Source: an uncultured Bacteroidales bacterium
Lineage (GTDB): Bacteria; Bacteroidota; Bacteroidia; Bacteroidales; Muribaculaceae
NCBI GenBank assembly: GCA_900552315.1
Contig: URZM01000020.1
Coordinates: forward strand, 1 to 20,231
Length of the DNA: 20,231 nt
Reading direction: 5' to 3'
In this document: positions 1 to 6,117 of the stretch, in pieces
Numbering within the stretch: position 1 is the stretch's first letter
Layout: every line of letters begins with the position of its first letter
Program-made: the position numbers and the translations under genes
The notes under the pieces: generated by a model
What the model was told of the DNA's origin: nothing
What the model saw: only the letters and a program-made list of their open reading frames with translations
The model's database searches: none

Positions 1-73
1 GAAGCCCGAGAAGAACCACGAGGACGCCATAATAGAGCGAGTGGCCACGCTCATAGAGCAAGGCTCCCTCTGA
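1..73 (+). CDS. 3' end of an unidentified protein-coding gene (partial)
   Basis: An open frame enters from the left edge (first complete codon at base 2) and stops at TGA 71-73. It gives 23 residues ending in IERVATLIEQGSL. The tail is charged and looks like a normal amphipathic C-terminal helix. Codon use is GC-rich with ATA for isoleucine, like the housekeeping genes in the window. Too little is present to name a family. Confidence 0.6.
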   Translation, partial: KPEKNHEDAIIERVATLIEQGSL

Positions 74-112
74 GGCGGCTCCGGCTCCCCTGCCTCGCTG
101 CTGCTGTTCGTG

Positions 113-126
113 CGCGATTAATCGCG
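113..126. repeat. 14-bp perfect palindrome CGCGATTAATCGCG
   Basis: The 14 bases are their own reverse complement. They lie between the end of the partial gene and the promoter of the next gene, about 65 bp upstream of its -33 element. It could be a regulator operator or part of a weak terminator, but no run of T follows directly. It may also be chance. Confidence 0.35.
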
Positions 127-178
127 TCCATACCGGGCCGTCCCCCGCGCCGTTCCGTGCCGGTTTTTGCATGAAAAA

Positions 179-210
179 TTTGCATACGTAAAAAATTATT
201 GCCAAATTTG
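179..210 (+). promoter_or_regulatory. Bacteroidota-type promoter for the beta-barrel gene
   Basis: TTTG at 179-182 is followed after 20 bases by CAAATTTG at 203-210. This is one mismatch from the TAnnTTTG -7 consensus of the Bacteroidota primary sigma factor, at the usual spacing. A start near 216-218 would leave a leader of about 27 bases before the ATG at 244. Confidence 0.5.
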
Positions 211-243
211 TGCAAAATATTTTTCACCTTAAACGACACCTGT

Positions 244-1716
244 ATGAACAAAAGATTCCATCTTATGACTTTCGCCTTGGCCCTCATGGCTTTGCTCCCG
301 CTTTGCTCTTACGCATCTGACCTTAAGCCGCTTTACAGCACCCGGGCAAAGGTGATAGGCGTCAGCGGCGATACGGAGGCTCTGGTTGCCGCTGACTCGG
401 TAGGCCGATTTGTACTGAACCCCATACCGTTGGATTGCGAGGTGCCGGTGCCTGCCGACGGCAAGAAATTCACTCCGGCCCAGGTGCGCGAGGTGGAGAA
501 TTGCCTCAACGGCGCAGGCGCGGCCCGCGAGGTGCTCAAATATATGTATGACTGCGACGGAAAGAATGTGGACGACAAGCTGCTTCTCGAGCGTGCGGCC
601 GCCAACCGCAAGCTCTGCGGCTTGCCGCCGGTGTCCGACACCGAGCTGCGCGAGAGTTTCCTGCCGCTGCTCATGCACAACTACATTTACCTGGAGCGGA
701 TGGTGCCCGTGGAACGCAAGTCCACGGCTCCGGCGGAGATGCCCACCATTTACTACAGGGCATATATGCTTTTCAAGGTGACCGCCTCCCCGGAGCTGTG
801 GACGCGGCTGCGCGACATGCCCACTGCCGCCATGCTCAATGACATGGACGTGCGTGTGGAGTATGTGCGTGGCGGAGCGATAGGGCACCACACAGAGATA
901 TTGCGCGAGCTGGAGCGCCATGTGGCTGATTTCAGATACACCGGCGCCATTGTCGGGACAGAGCCTCTTACAGCGTCTTTCGGCAGTGCGTCCGGCCTCA
1001 AGACCGGCTCATTGGCCGCCATTTACAGAGAGGAGACGGGCCCTGACGGCCTGACGGCCTCCCGCCGTATCGGCTATGCCCGCGTGGGAGTGACAGGTGA
1101 TGACAGCTCTAAGCTCTACCCCCTGAACTACACTCTCCGGGATGCAGCCCCTGGGGACATGGCGGTCAAGGCGGGAAACAGGCGCAGCGCTGTGCAGCTT
1201 GAGGCTACCTGGATGAAGAACAAGTGGGGCGGCTCGGTCGGGTTCAATTACCTGTGCGGCCTCAACAGATTTGGCTGGAGCTGGCGTTTCCTTATGAATC
1301 TCGAATTGAGCGGGGCAAGCATAAAGCCTGACAGGTTTATCGGAGCCGACACAAGGTCTCTGATCGATTTCTCGGCTGATTTAGGTGTGGGATATGCCAA
1401 GACCCTCGGCAGTGTCGAGGTGATGCCTCATGCCATGATTGGATATGCGTATATCTCAGCTCCTATGCCGAATACATATATCACGAAAAAAAACGGTAAT
1501 TTCCTCAGGTTGCCTCTTGGGGTCACCGCAGCCTGGAATGTGTGCTATCCGGTACAGTTCATTTTCACGGCAGGCTATGTCGTCCAACAGGGTTTCGAGT
1601 TCAAGGGGGCACAAAGCCCGAAGGAGGATTACAAGGTTGTGGAGAATATCTGCAAGAGCCGCAATATCGGAATTGACGGCTTTTATATGAAGCTGGGTTT
1701 GCGTTACAATTTCTGA
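244..1716 (+). CDS. Exported, probable outer-membrane beta-barrel protein of unknown function
   Basis: A 490-residue protein. I chose the ATG at 244 because a clear signal peptide starts there (basic MNKRFH, then a hydrophobic stretch, cleavage near CSYA/SDL); the open frame extends upstream to 199, but that part overlaps the promoter. Residues 24 to about 220 look globular, with several cysteines. Around residues 225-310 is a stretch with GLKTGSLAAIYR and a later IGYARV, resembling small beta-barrel (SH3-like) modules of cell-envelope proteins. From about residue 320 to the end, short amphipathic strands with many aromatic residues alternate with turns, and the chain ends in YMKLGLRYNF with a terminal Phe, as expected of an outer-membrane barrel. 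I do not recognise a named family. It appears to be a single-gene unit: it has its own promoter and a repeat element follows it. Confidence 0.75.
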   Translation: MNKRFHLMTFALALMALLPLCSYASDLKPLYSTRAKVIGVSGDTEALVAADSVGRFVLNPIPLDCEVPVPADGKKFTPAQVREVENCLNGAGAAREVLKYMYDCDGKNVDDKLLLERAAANRKLCGLPPVSDTELRESFLPLLMHNYIYLERMVPVERKSTAPAEMPTIYYRAYMLFKVTASPELWTRLRDMPTAAMLNDMDVRVEYVRGGAIGHHTEILRELERHVADFRYTGAIVGTEPLTASFGSASGLKTGSLAAIYREETGPDGLTASRRIGYARVGVTGDDSSKLYPLNYTLRDAAPGDMAVKAGNRRSAVQLEATWMKNKWGGSVGFNYLCGLNRFGWSWRFLMNLELSGASIKPDRFIGADTRSLIDFSADLGVGYAKTLGSVEVMPHAMIGYAYISAPMPNTYITKKNGNFLRLPLGVTAAWNVCYPVQFIFTAGYVVQQGFEFKGAQSPKEDYKVVENICKSRNIGIDGFYMKLGLRYNF

Positions 1717-1724
1717 AAAATGGG

Positions 1725-1815
1725 GGCCGTGTCAAAATTTGTAGGGATGCACCAGGGTGCATCCGCTGATAATCAATGTATCGGCTTGAACGAAATGCCG
1801 AGTTTTGACACAGCC
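1725..1815. mobile_element. MITE-like non-coding element with 13-bp inverted ends
   Basis: The ends are imperfect inverted repeats: GGCCGTGTCAAAA at 1725-1737 and TTTTGACACAGCC at 1803-1815, matching at 12 of 13 positions. Inside is a hairpin, GGATGCACC (1745-1753) and GGTGCATCC (1756-1764). The 91 bp has no open frame of note. Inverted ends, small size and no coding capacity suggest a miniature inverted-repeat element. No target-site duplication is obvious at the flanks, so it could instead be a structured intergenic repeat of REP type. Confidence 0.5.
1740..1766. repeat. 27-bp hairpin repeat, copy 1
   Basis: A core stem of 9 bp (GGATGCACC / GGTGCATCC) with a 2-base centre, flanked by TGTAG on the left and GC on the right. 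The same 27 positions recur at 4215-4241 with one difference. This copy sits inside the MITE-like element. Confidence 0.7.
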
Positions 1816-1844
1816 GCTCAAAACATAAAGACAATCTCTAAGCT

Positions 1845-2246
1845 ATGACACTTGAAGAACGACTTGACAAGGCCCGCTCCCTCAGGGGACAGGGTTATAA
1901 CTGCGCGCAGAGCGTATGCGCCTCGTTCCCGGACGTGATGGGGATGCCGGAGGAGGATATCCTGCGTCTCTCCATAGGCTTCGGCGGGGGCGTGGGCGGC
2001 TGCGGCGAGGTATGTGGCGTGCTCTCCGCCATGGCCATGCTCGAGGGTATGCGCACCCAGGGCACCCCGGCCGACAAGCGGCAGGCGTATGGCAACACCA
2101 AGCGGCTCCGCGACACTTTCGCCGGGGAGTTCGGCAGCGCTGTATGCCGCGAGCTGAAGGCTTCCGGCAAGGCCGTGCCGTGCAACGACCTTATCTATCG
2201 AGGGATAGAGATGTATCACGCTCATCTGGAGGAAAGCGGCCTGTGA
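1845..2246 (+). CDS. C_GCAxxG_C_C family redox-type protein
   Basis: A 133-residue protein. Family signatures are visible: YNCAQSV near residue 19, the glycine-rich block GFGGGVGGCGEVCGVLSAMA at about residues 46-65, and two later cysteines in VCRELKA and VPCNDLI. Members of this family (about 130-150 residues) have conserved cysteines and are annotated as putative redox-active proteins. Their biochemical role is not settled. There is no signal peptide, so it is probably cytoplasmic. The ATG at 1845 begins 29 bp after the MITE-like element, so that element may influence its expression. The stop codon overlaps the GTG start of the T9SS plug gene, which suggests translational coupling. A functional link between the two is not obvious. 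Confidence 0.85.
   Translation: MTLEERLDKARSLRGQGYNCAQSVCASFPDVMGMPEEDILRLSIGFGGGVGGCGEVCGVLSAMAMLEGMRTQGTPADKRQAYGNTKRLRDTFAGEFGSAVCRELKASGKAVPCNDLIYRGIEMYHAHLEESGL
2228..2245 (+). promoter_or_regulatory. Shine-Dalgarno and GTG start coupled to upstream stop
   Basis: GGAGGAAA at 2228-2235 lies 7 bases before GTG 2243-2245, and that GTG overlaps the upstream TGA (2244-2246). This decides the start of the plug gene: the open frame runs further upstream without an in-frame ATG, but the signal peptide begins exactly here. Strong Shine-Dalgarno sequences are uncommon in Bacteroidota. These bases also encode Glu-Glu of the upstream protein, so part of the match may be coincidental. Confidence 0.55.
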
Positions 2247-3514
2247 GGTGCCTGTCCCTGCTTCTCGCCGCTGCGTCGCTGCTTGCGGGAACCCCTGCCG
2301 CCCGGGCGCAGTCCGACACGCAGACGCGTGTGTTCGACCCGCAGTTCAGGACATTGAAGGTGCAGGTCGACGGCAATTTCATGGCACAGCCGGTCATATC
2401 CCTCGGCGGTCCCGACCAGGTATGCGTCAGTTTCGACGAGCTGGGGGATGACCGCAGCTATCTGCGCTACTCCTTGGTGCATTGCGACGCTGACTGGCAA
2501 CTCTCCTCCCTGCTTGAGAGCGAGGTTCTCGACTCATTCAACGAGGACGAGGTGGACGATTTCGGCTTCTCGGCCGGAGTGTTCCGCCATTATGTGAATT
2601 ACCGCGTGTGCGTGCCCAATGAGCGTATGCGCCCGCTTGTCTCGGGCAATTACCTGATGCGTGTATATCGCGAGGGAGAGCCGGACTCACCCGTGCTTCA
2701 GGCCCGTTTCAGTGTCAGCGAGGACGCGGTGCGTGTCACCGGACAGGCCTCCTCCATCACCGACCGTGGCACCAATGACCGGTGGCAGCAGCTCTCCATG
2801 GACATCAACACCGGCAGGTATCAGGTCAATGACCCATACAATGAACTGATAATAAAGGTGTATCAGAATGGCGTGGACATGACTCCCGCCCAGCCTCTGC
2901 GTCCGCTGCGCACCGAGCCGGGAAGGCTTGTGTACGAGCATAATCCGGGGCTTGTGTTCCCCGCCGGCAATGAGTTTCGCCGCTTTGAGACCGTGCGCAC
3001 CGACTATGCCGGGATGCACGTGGCCGAGAACCGCTATGACGGTGACGGCTATACGGTGACCCTCACCGAGGATTCCGGACGTGCTGACCGCCCCTATACG
3101 TATGACCGCACGCAATATGGCCGGTTCAAGGTGGACGAGTATTCGGCCACCGACCCCGACCTGGGGGCCGACTATGTGCAGACCCTCTTCACGCTCGATT
3201 TCCCGCAGGTGACCAACGGTGACGTGCTGCTCGACGGCGAGTTCGCGCGCTCGCTGCCGGAGAATGAGCGCGTCATGCGCTACGACCCGGCCACGGGCAA
3301 GTACACAGCCTCGCTGCTTCTGAAGCAGGGAAGCTACAACTACCGCTACGGAGCCAGACTGCGCGGCAGGCAGGACTCCCTTCTCGATTTCTCCCTCGTG
3401 GAGGGGGACCATTACGAGACTCAGAACGAGTTTACGGTCAATGTTTACCATCGGCCTCCAGGAGCGCGCTACGACCGCCTGGTAGGCTCCACAATCCTTT
3501 ATACGGAGAAATAG
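2243..3514 (+). CDS. Type IX secretion system plug protein family (DUF5103)
   Basis: A 423-residue protein beginning at GTG. The N-terminus reads (M)RCLSLLLAAASLLAG followed by PAARA/QS, a typical Sec signal peptide, so the product acts in the periplasm or at the outer membrane. The mature N-terminus (TRVFDPQFRTLKVQVDGN, then the region YLRYSLVHCDADWQLS and the NYVNYRVCVPNERM-like segment) and the C-terminal part, with aromatic beta strands such as QGSYNYRYGARL and ENEFTVNVYHRPPGARYDRL, match the DUF5103 family as I know it. That family is now described as the protein that plugs the SprA translocon of the T9SS. Length fits the family. The gene is translationally coupled to the C_GCAxxG_C_C gene and lies 10 bp upstream of the DUF3109 gene. 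Family assignment is from recall of the pattern, not a search. Confidence 0.85.
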   Translation: MRCLSLLLAAASLLAGTPAARAQSDTQTRVFDPQFRTLKVQVDGNFMAQPVISLGGPDQVCVSFDELGDDRSYLRYSLVHCDADWQLSSLLESEVLDSFNEDEVDDFGFSAGVFRHYVNYRVCVPNERMRPLVSGNYLMRVYREGEPDSPVLQARFSVSEDAVRVTGQASSITDRGTNDRWQQLSMDINTGRYQVNDPYNELIIKVYQNGVDMTPAQPLRPLRTEPGRLVYEHNPGLVFPAGNEFRRFETVRTDYAGMHVAENRYDGDGYTVTLTEDSGRADRPYTYDRTQYGRFKVDEYSATDPDLGADYVQTLFTLDFPQVTNGDVLLDGEFARSLPENERVMRYDPATGKYTASLLLKQGSYNYRYGARLRGRQDSLLDFSLVEGDHYETQNEFTVNVYHRPPGARYDRLVGSTILYTEK

Positions 3515-3524
3515 AACGACATAC

Positions 3525-4112
3525 ATGTTACAGATACAAGACACGCTCGTTTCGCTGGACGTGATAGAGCGCTGCTTCCACTGCGACCTGGAGGCATGCC
3601 ATGGCGAATGTTGCATAGAGGGGGACGCGGGCGCTCCCATCACACCCGAGGAGTTCGAGAAATTGCAGGCCATAGTGCCGCTTGTGTGGGACTACCTCAC
3701 CCCTGCCGGGCAGCGGGTGCTTCGCGAGCAGGGTCCTGCCTATTATGACGAGGGGGGAGACCTCGTGACCTCCATCGTGGACGGCCGCGACTGCGTCTTC
3801 ACCACCTACGGGGAGAACGGCATGTGCCTGTGCGCCCTGGAGAAGGCGTACCGTGACGGCAAGACGGATTTCTGCAAACCCATGTCGTGCCATCTGTATC
3901 CGGTGCGTCTCAAGACGCTTGCAGGGGGCGTGACGGCGCTCAATTACCACAGATGGAAGATATGCAAGGCGGCCGAGGTGCTCGGGCGCGCCAAGGGGGT
4001 GCGTGTGTACCAGTTCCTGCAAGGACCCTTGGAACGCCGTTTCGGCAAGGCATGGTACGCCGAGCTGCGCCTGGCCGCAGATGAGTGGCTGAGGCAGACG
4101 TCGGCACGCTGA
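3525..4112 (+). CDS. DUF3109 family cysteine-rich protein
   Basis: A 195-residue protein with no signal peptide. Cysteines are grouped as in DUF3109: CFHCDLEACHGECC at about residues 17-30, then CVFTTYGENGMCLCALEKAY, CKPMSCHLYPVR, and a later KICKAAE. This pattern resembles metal- or Fe-S-binding YkgJ-like proteins, and binding of a metal cluster is inferred from the cysteines only. The family is widespread in Bacteroidales and has no firmly established function. It starts 10 bp after the plug gene and is the last gene of this plus-strand run; repeat sequences follow it. Confidence 0.87.
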   Translation: MLQIQDTLVSLDVIERCFHCDLEACHGECCIEGDAGAPITPEEFEKLQAIVPLVWDYLTPAGQRVLREQGPAYYDEGGDLVTSIVDGRDCVFTTYGENGMCLCALEKAYRDGKTDFCKPMSCHLYPVRLKTLAGGVTALNYHRWKICKAAEVLGRAKGVRVYQFLQGPLERRFGKAWYAELRLAADEWLRQTSAR

Positions 4113-4135
4113 CGCGCCAACGGGCATGTACACAG

Positions 4136-4189
4136 GTCGGACGAGTCGGACAAGTCAGACCCGTCGGACTGGTCAGACAAGTCCGACTG
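4136..4189. repeat. Six tandem 9-bp repeats, consensus GTCNGACNN
   Basis: Units start at 4136, 4145, 4154, 4163, 4172 and 4181. All share GTC-x-GAC at positions 1-7 (x is G, G, A, G, A, C), while the last two bases vary (GA, AA, CC, TG, AA, TG). A degenerate seventh unit (CTCGGCGGC) follows. The array is in the convergent gap between the DUF3109 gene and the small membrane-protein gene. Confidence 0.8.
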
Positions 4190-4214
4190 CTCGGCGGCGG
4201 GTGCGGCCGGTAAA

Positions 4215-4241
4215 TGTAGGGATGCACCACGGTGCATCCGC
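4215..4241. repeat. 27-bp hairpin repeat, copy 2
   Basis: Identical to 1740-1766 except at one base (C at 4230, G at 1755). Stem GGATGCACC 4220-4228 pairs with GGTGCATCC 4231-4239. The flanks of the first copy (the 13-bp inverted ends) are absent here. Confidence 0.75.
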
Positions 4242-4255
4242 GTACAAGCCTCGGA

Positions 4256-4303
4256 TTTTCAGTGGATGCACGAGCGCGCATCCACTACGTTCAGGGCTGA
4301 AAA
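4256..4303. terminator. Nested hairpin in a convergent gap, possible two-way terminator
   Basis: AGTGGATGC 4261-4269 pairs perfectly with GCATCCACT 4278-4286 around an 8-base loop. An outer inverted repeat, TTTTCAG 4256-4262 and CTGAAAA 4297-4303, partly overlaps it. The inner stem again contains GGATGC, so it looks like a third, diverged relative of the hairpin repeat. It lies between convergent genes, which is where a terminator would be expected, but no clear T-run follows on the plus strand. Confidence 0.45.
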
Positions 4304-4321
4304 CTCTCTTGCGCGGGAGCG

Positions 4322-4498
4322 TTACTGGTTGGGTCCCTCGAAGGTGCCTATGGCGAAGAGCCAGTAGAGCAGGATGGCCGCCAGGACAATCACTCCTATC
4401 CACAGCCATACCTTGTTGAGGGCGTTTCGCGCCTTCTCCCGTCCTTCACGTATGCGCTTGCGCTCTTCGCGCGCTTCTCTTTGTCTTTCCGTTGCCAT
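4322..4498 (-). CDS. Small single-pass membrane protein, unknown function
   Basis: A 58-residue protein. Residues 1-29 are very rich in Arg and Glu (MATERQREAREERKRIREG), probably a charged helix. Residues 30-50 (VWLWIGVIVLAAILLYWLFAI) form one strong membrane segment, and a short tail EGPNQ ends the chain. By the positive-inside rule the N-terminus should face the cytoplasm. I chose the ATG at 4498 because the charged helix starts there; the frame extends to 4537 with no better signal. It lies 60 bp downstream of dnaB on the same strand and may be co-transcribed. No family recognised; it is real rather than a shadow because of the coherent charged-helix plus membrane-segment design. Confidence 0.7.
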   Translation of the reverse strand: MATERQREAREERKRIREGREKARNALNKVWLWIGVIVLAAILLYWLFAIGTFEGPNQ

Positions 4499-4502
4499 GA
4501 TT

Positions 4503-4540
4503 CGTGTGTGTTTTAGATATAGTTTATGTTTCAACACACG
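4503..4540 (-). other. Inverted repeat between dnaB and the small gene
   Basis: CGTGTGT at 4503-4509 is complementary to ACACACG at 4534-4540, with an AT-rich 24-base loop. In the minus direction it lies just after the dnaB stop and just before the small gene's start. It could attenuate read-through or be chance. Confidence 0.25.
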
Positions 4541-4558
4541 CGTGGGCGAAAAGTTCTC

Positions 4559-6106
4559 TTAGAAGGGCACCGAACTGTCGCCCTCGCCCGGCATTATGTC
4601 CGGCATGGGCCCTGCGAAGGGGTCTGCGCCTATGCTTATATCGGGAGCGGGTCCGAAAGCCTCGGGGGAATCCGGGGCGCTCTCGGTGTTCATGCGGCTC
4701 TGCACGGTGGTGCGCACCAGGCGGCGCGAGTCCTCCCAATTCTCGAAGCGCACGAACTTGCTTGTGAAGCGCATCTTTACGGTGTCCACCTGACCCGAGC
4801 GGTGCTTGGCCACTATGAACTCGGCCAGGCCGCGTATGTCGTTTCCGGCGGCGTCCTCGCTGGAGCGGGTGTAGTACTCCGGACGGTGGATGAAGGCCAC
4901 GAAGTCCGCGTCCTGCTCTATGGCTCCCGACTCGCGCAGGTCCGACAGCACAGGGCGTTTGTCCTCGCGGGTCTCGGTGGAGCGGTTGAGCTGCGAGAGG
5001 GCTATCACCGGGATGCTCAGCTCCTTGGCCAGGGCCTTGAGGTTTCGCGATATGGTGCTTACCTCCTGCTCGCGCGACCCGAATTTCATGCCCGTGGCGT
5101 TCATGAGCTGGAGGTAGTCTATTATTATGATCTTCACGCCATGCTCGCGCACCAGGCGGCGCGCCTTGGTACGCAGCTCCGTGATGGAGAGGCCCGGGGT
5201 CTCGTCTATGTATATGGGGGAGCCGAACAGGTACTTCACGCGCGAGTTGAGGCGGTCCCACTCCTCGTCGCTCAGGCGCCCCGAGCGTATGGTGTCGCCG
5301 GTGATCTCGCATACGTTGGATATCATACGGTTCACGAGCTGCACATTGCTCATCTCCAGGGAGAACACGGCCACGGGTATGTTGAAATCCACCGCCATGT
5401 TCTTGGCCATGGACAGCACGAAGGCGGTCTTGCCCATGGCGGGACGCGCGGCTATGATTATGAGGTCGGAGTTCTGCCAGCCGCTGGTGAGCTTGTCCAG
5501 CGCGTCATAGCCCGTAGGCAGGCCCGAGAGGCCGCTCTCGCGGTTGGCGGCGGCCTGTATCTGCTGCATGGCCTGGTTTATGACCGAGTCCACCTGCACC
5601 ACCTCGCGCTTCAGCTGCGTCTGGGAAATCTCGAACAGTTCCCCCTCGGCCTGCTGCAGCAGGTCGTCTATGTCGTTGCTCTCGTCGAAGGCCTGCCCCT
5701 GGATGGAGCTGGCGAATGTGATGAGGCGGCGCGCCAGGTATTTCTGGGCTATGATGCGGGCGTGGTACTCCACATGCGCGGCGCTGGTGACGCGTGCCGT
5801 GAGGTCGGTGATGGCCACCGCTCCCCCCACCTCCTCCAAGGTGCCGTCGGCACGCAGCTGCTCTATCACCGTGAGCATGTCTATGGGGCGCTGGTTGGAG
5901 CCCAGGCGGCTTATGGCGTCGTATATCTTCTGGTTGCGCGGGTCGTAGAAACTCTCGGGCACGAGCAGGTCGCAGACCTCGGTGTAGGCGTCCTTCTCGA
6001 GCATCAGGGCGCCCAGCACCATCTCCTCAAGCTCGGTGGCCTGGGGCTGCAGTTTGCCGGCGATGTCCACCGGCTGGGGGGTATGTTTGGGCTTTACAGG
6101 GGGCAT
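4559..6106 (-). CDS. dnaB: Replicative DNA helicase DnaB
   Basis: A 515-residue protein, normal for DnaB. The hexameric helicase unwinds DNA at the replication fork using ATP and binds primase through its N-terminal domain. The N-terminal helical domain covers about residues 20-120 (LEEMVLGALMLEKDAY). After a linker comes the RecA-like domain: Walker A ARPAMGKTAF with the lysine at residue 226, the SLEMS motif, ETPGLSITELR, Walker B IIIIDYLQLM, the ALSQLNRSTETR motif with its sensor glutamine, and the arginine-containing LRESGAIEQDADFVAFIHRPEYY block. A Ser/Pro/Asp-rich tail ends in DSSVPF. The start at 6106 lies 11 bp after the rsgA stop, so rsgA and dnaB are probably one transcript. No intein or truncation is visible. 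Confidence 0.97.
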   Translation of the reverse strand: MPPVKPKHTPQPVDIAGKLQPQATELEEMVLGALMLEKDAYTEVCDLLVPESFYDPRNQKIYDAISRLGSNQRPIDMLTVIEQLRADGTLEEVGGAVAITDLTARVTSAAHVEYHARIIAQKYLARRLITFASSIQGQAFDESNDIDDLLQQAEGELFEISQTQLKREVVQVDSVINQAMQQIQAAANRESGLSGLPTGYDALDKLTSGWQNSDLIIIAARPAMGKTAFVLSMAKNMAVDFNIPVAVFSLEMSNVQLVNRMISNVCEITGDTIRSGRLSDEEWDRLNSRVKYLFGSPIYIDETPGLSITELRTKARRLVREHGVKIIIIDYLQLMNATGMKFGSREQEVSTISRNLKALAKELSIPVIALSQLNRSTETREDKRPVLSDLRESGAIEQDADFVAFIHRPEYYTRSSEDAAGNDIRGLAEFIVAKHRSGQVDTVKMRFTSKFVRFENWEDSRRLVRTTVQSRMNTESAPDSPEAFGPAPDISIGADPFAGPMPDIMPGEGDSSVPF

Positions 6107-6117
6107 ATATCGGGTTG

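Noticed and set aside
199..243. An upstream extension of the beta-barrel gene.
   Set aside because: These codons overlap the -7 box and precede the signal peptide that starts at 244.
2687..3673. A minus-strand open frame across the plug and DUF3109 genes.
   Set aside because: It spans two real genes on the other strand and shows no coherent protein features.
4136..4189. Possible CRISPR array.
   Set aside because: Units are 9 bp with no spacers, far too short for CRISPR repeats, and no cas gene is present.
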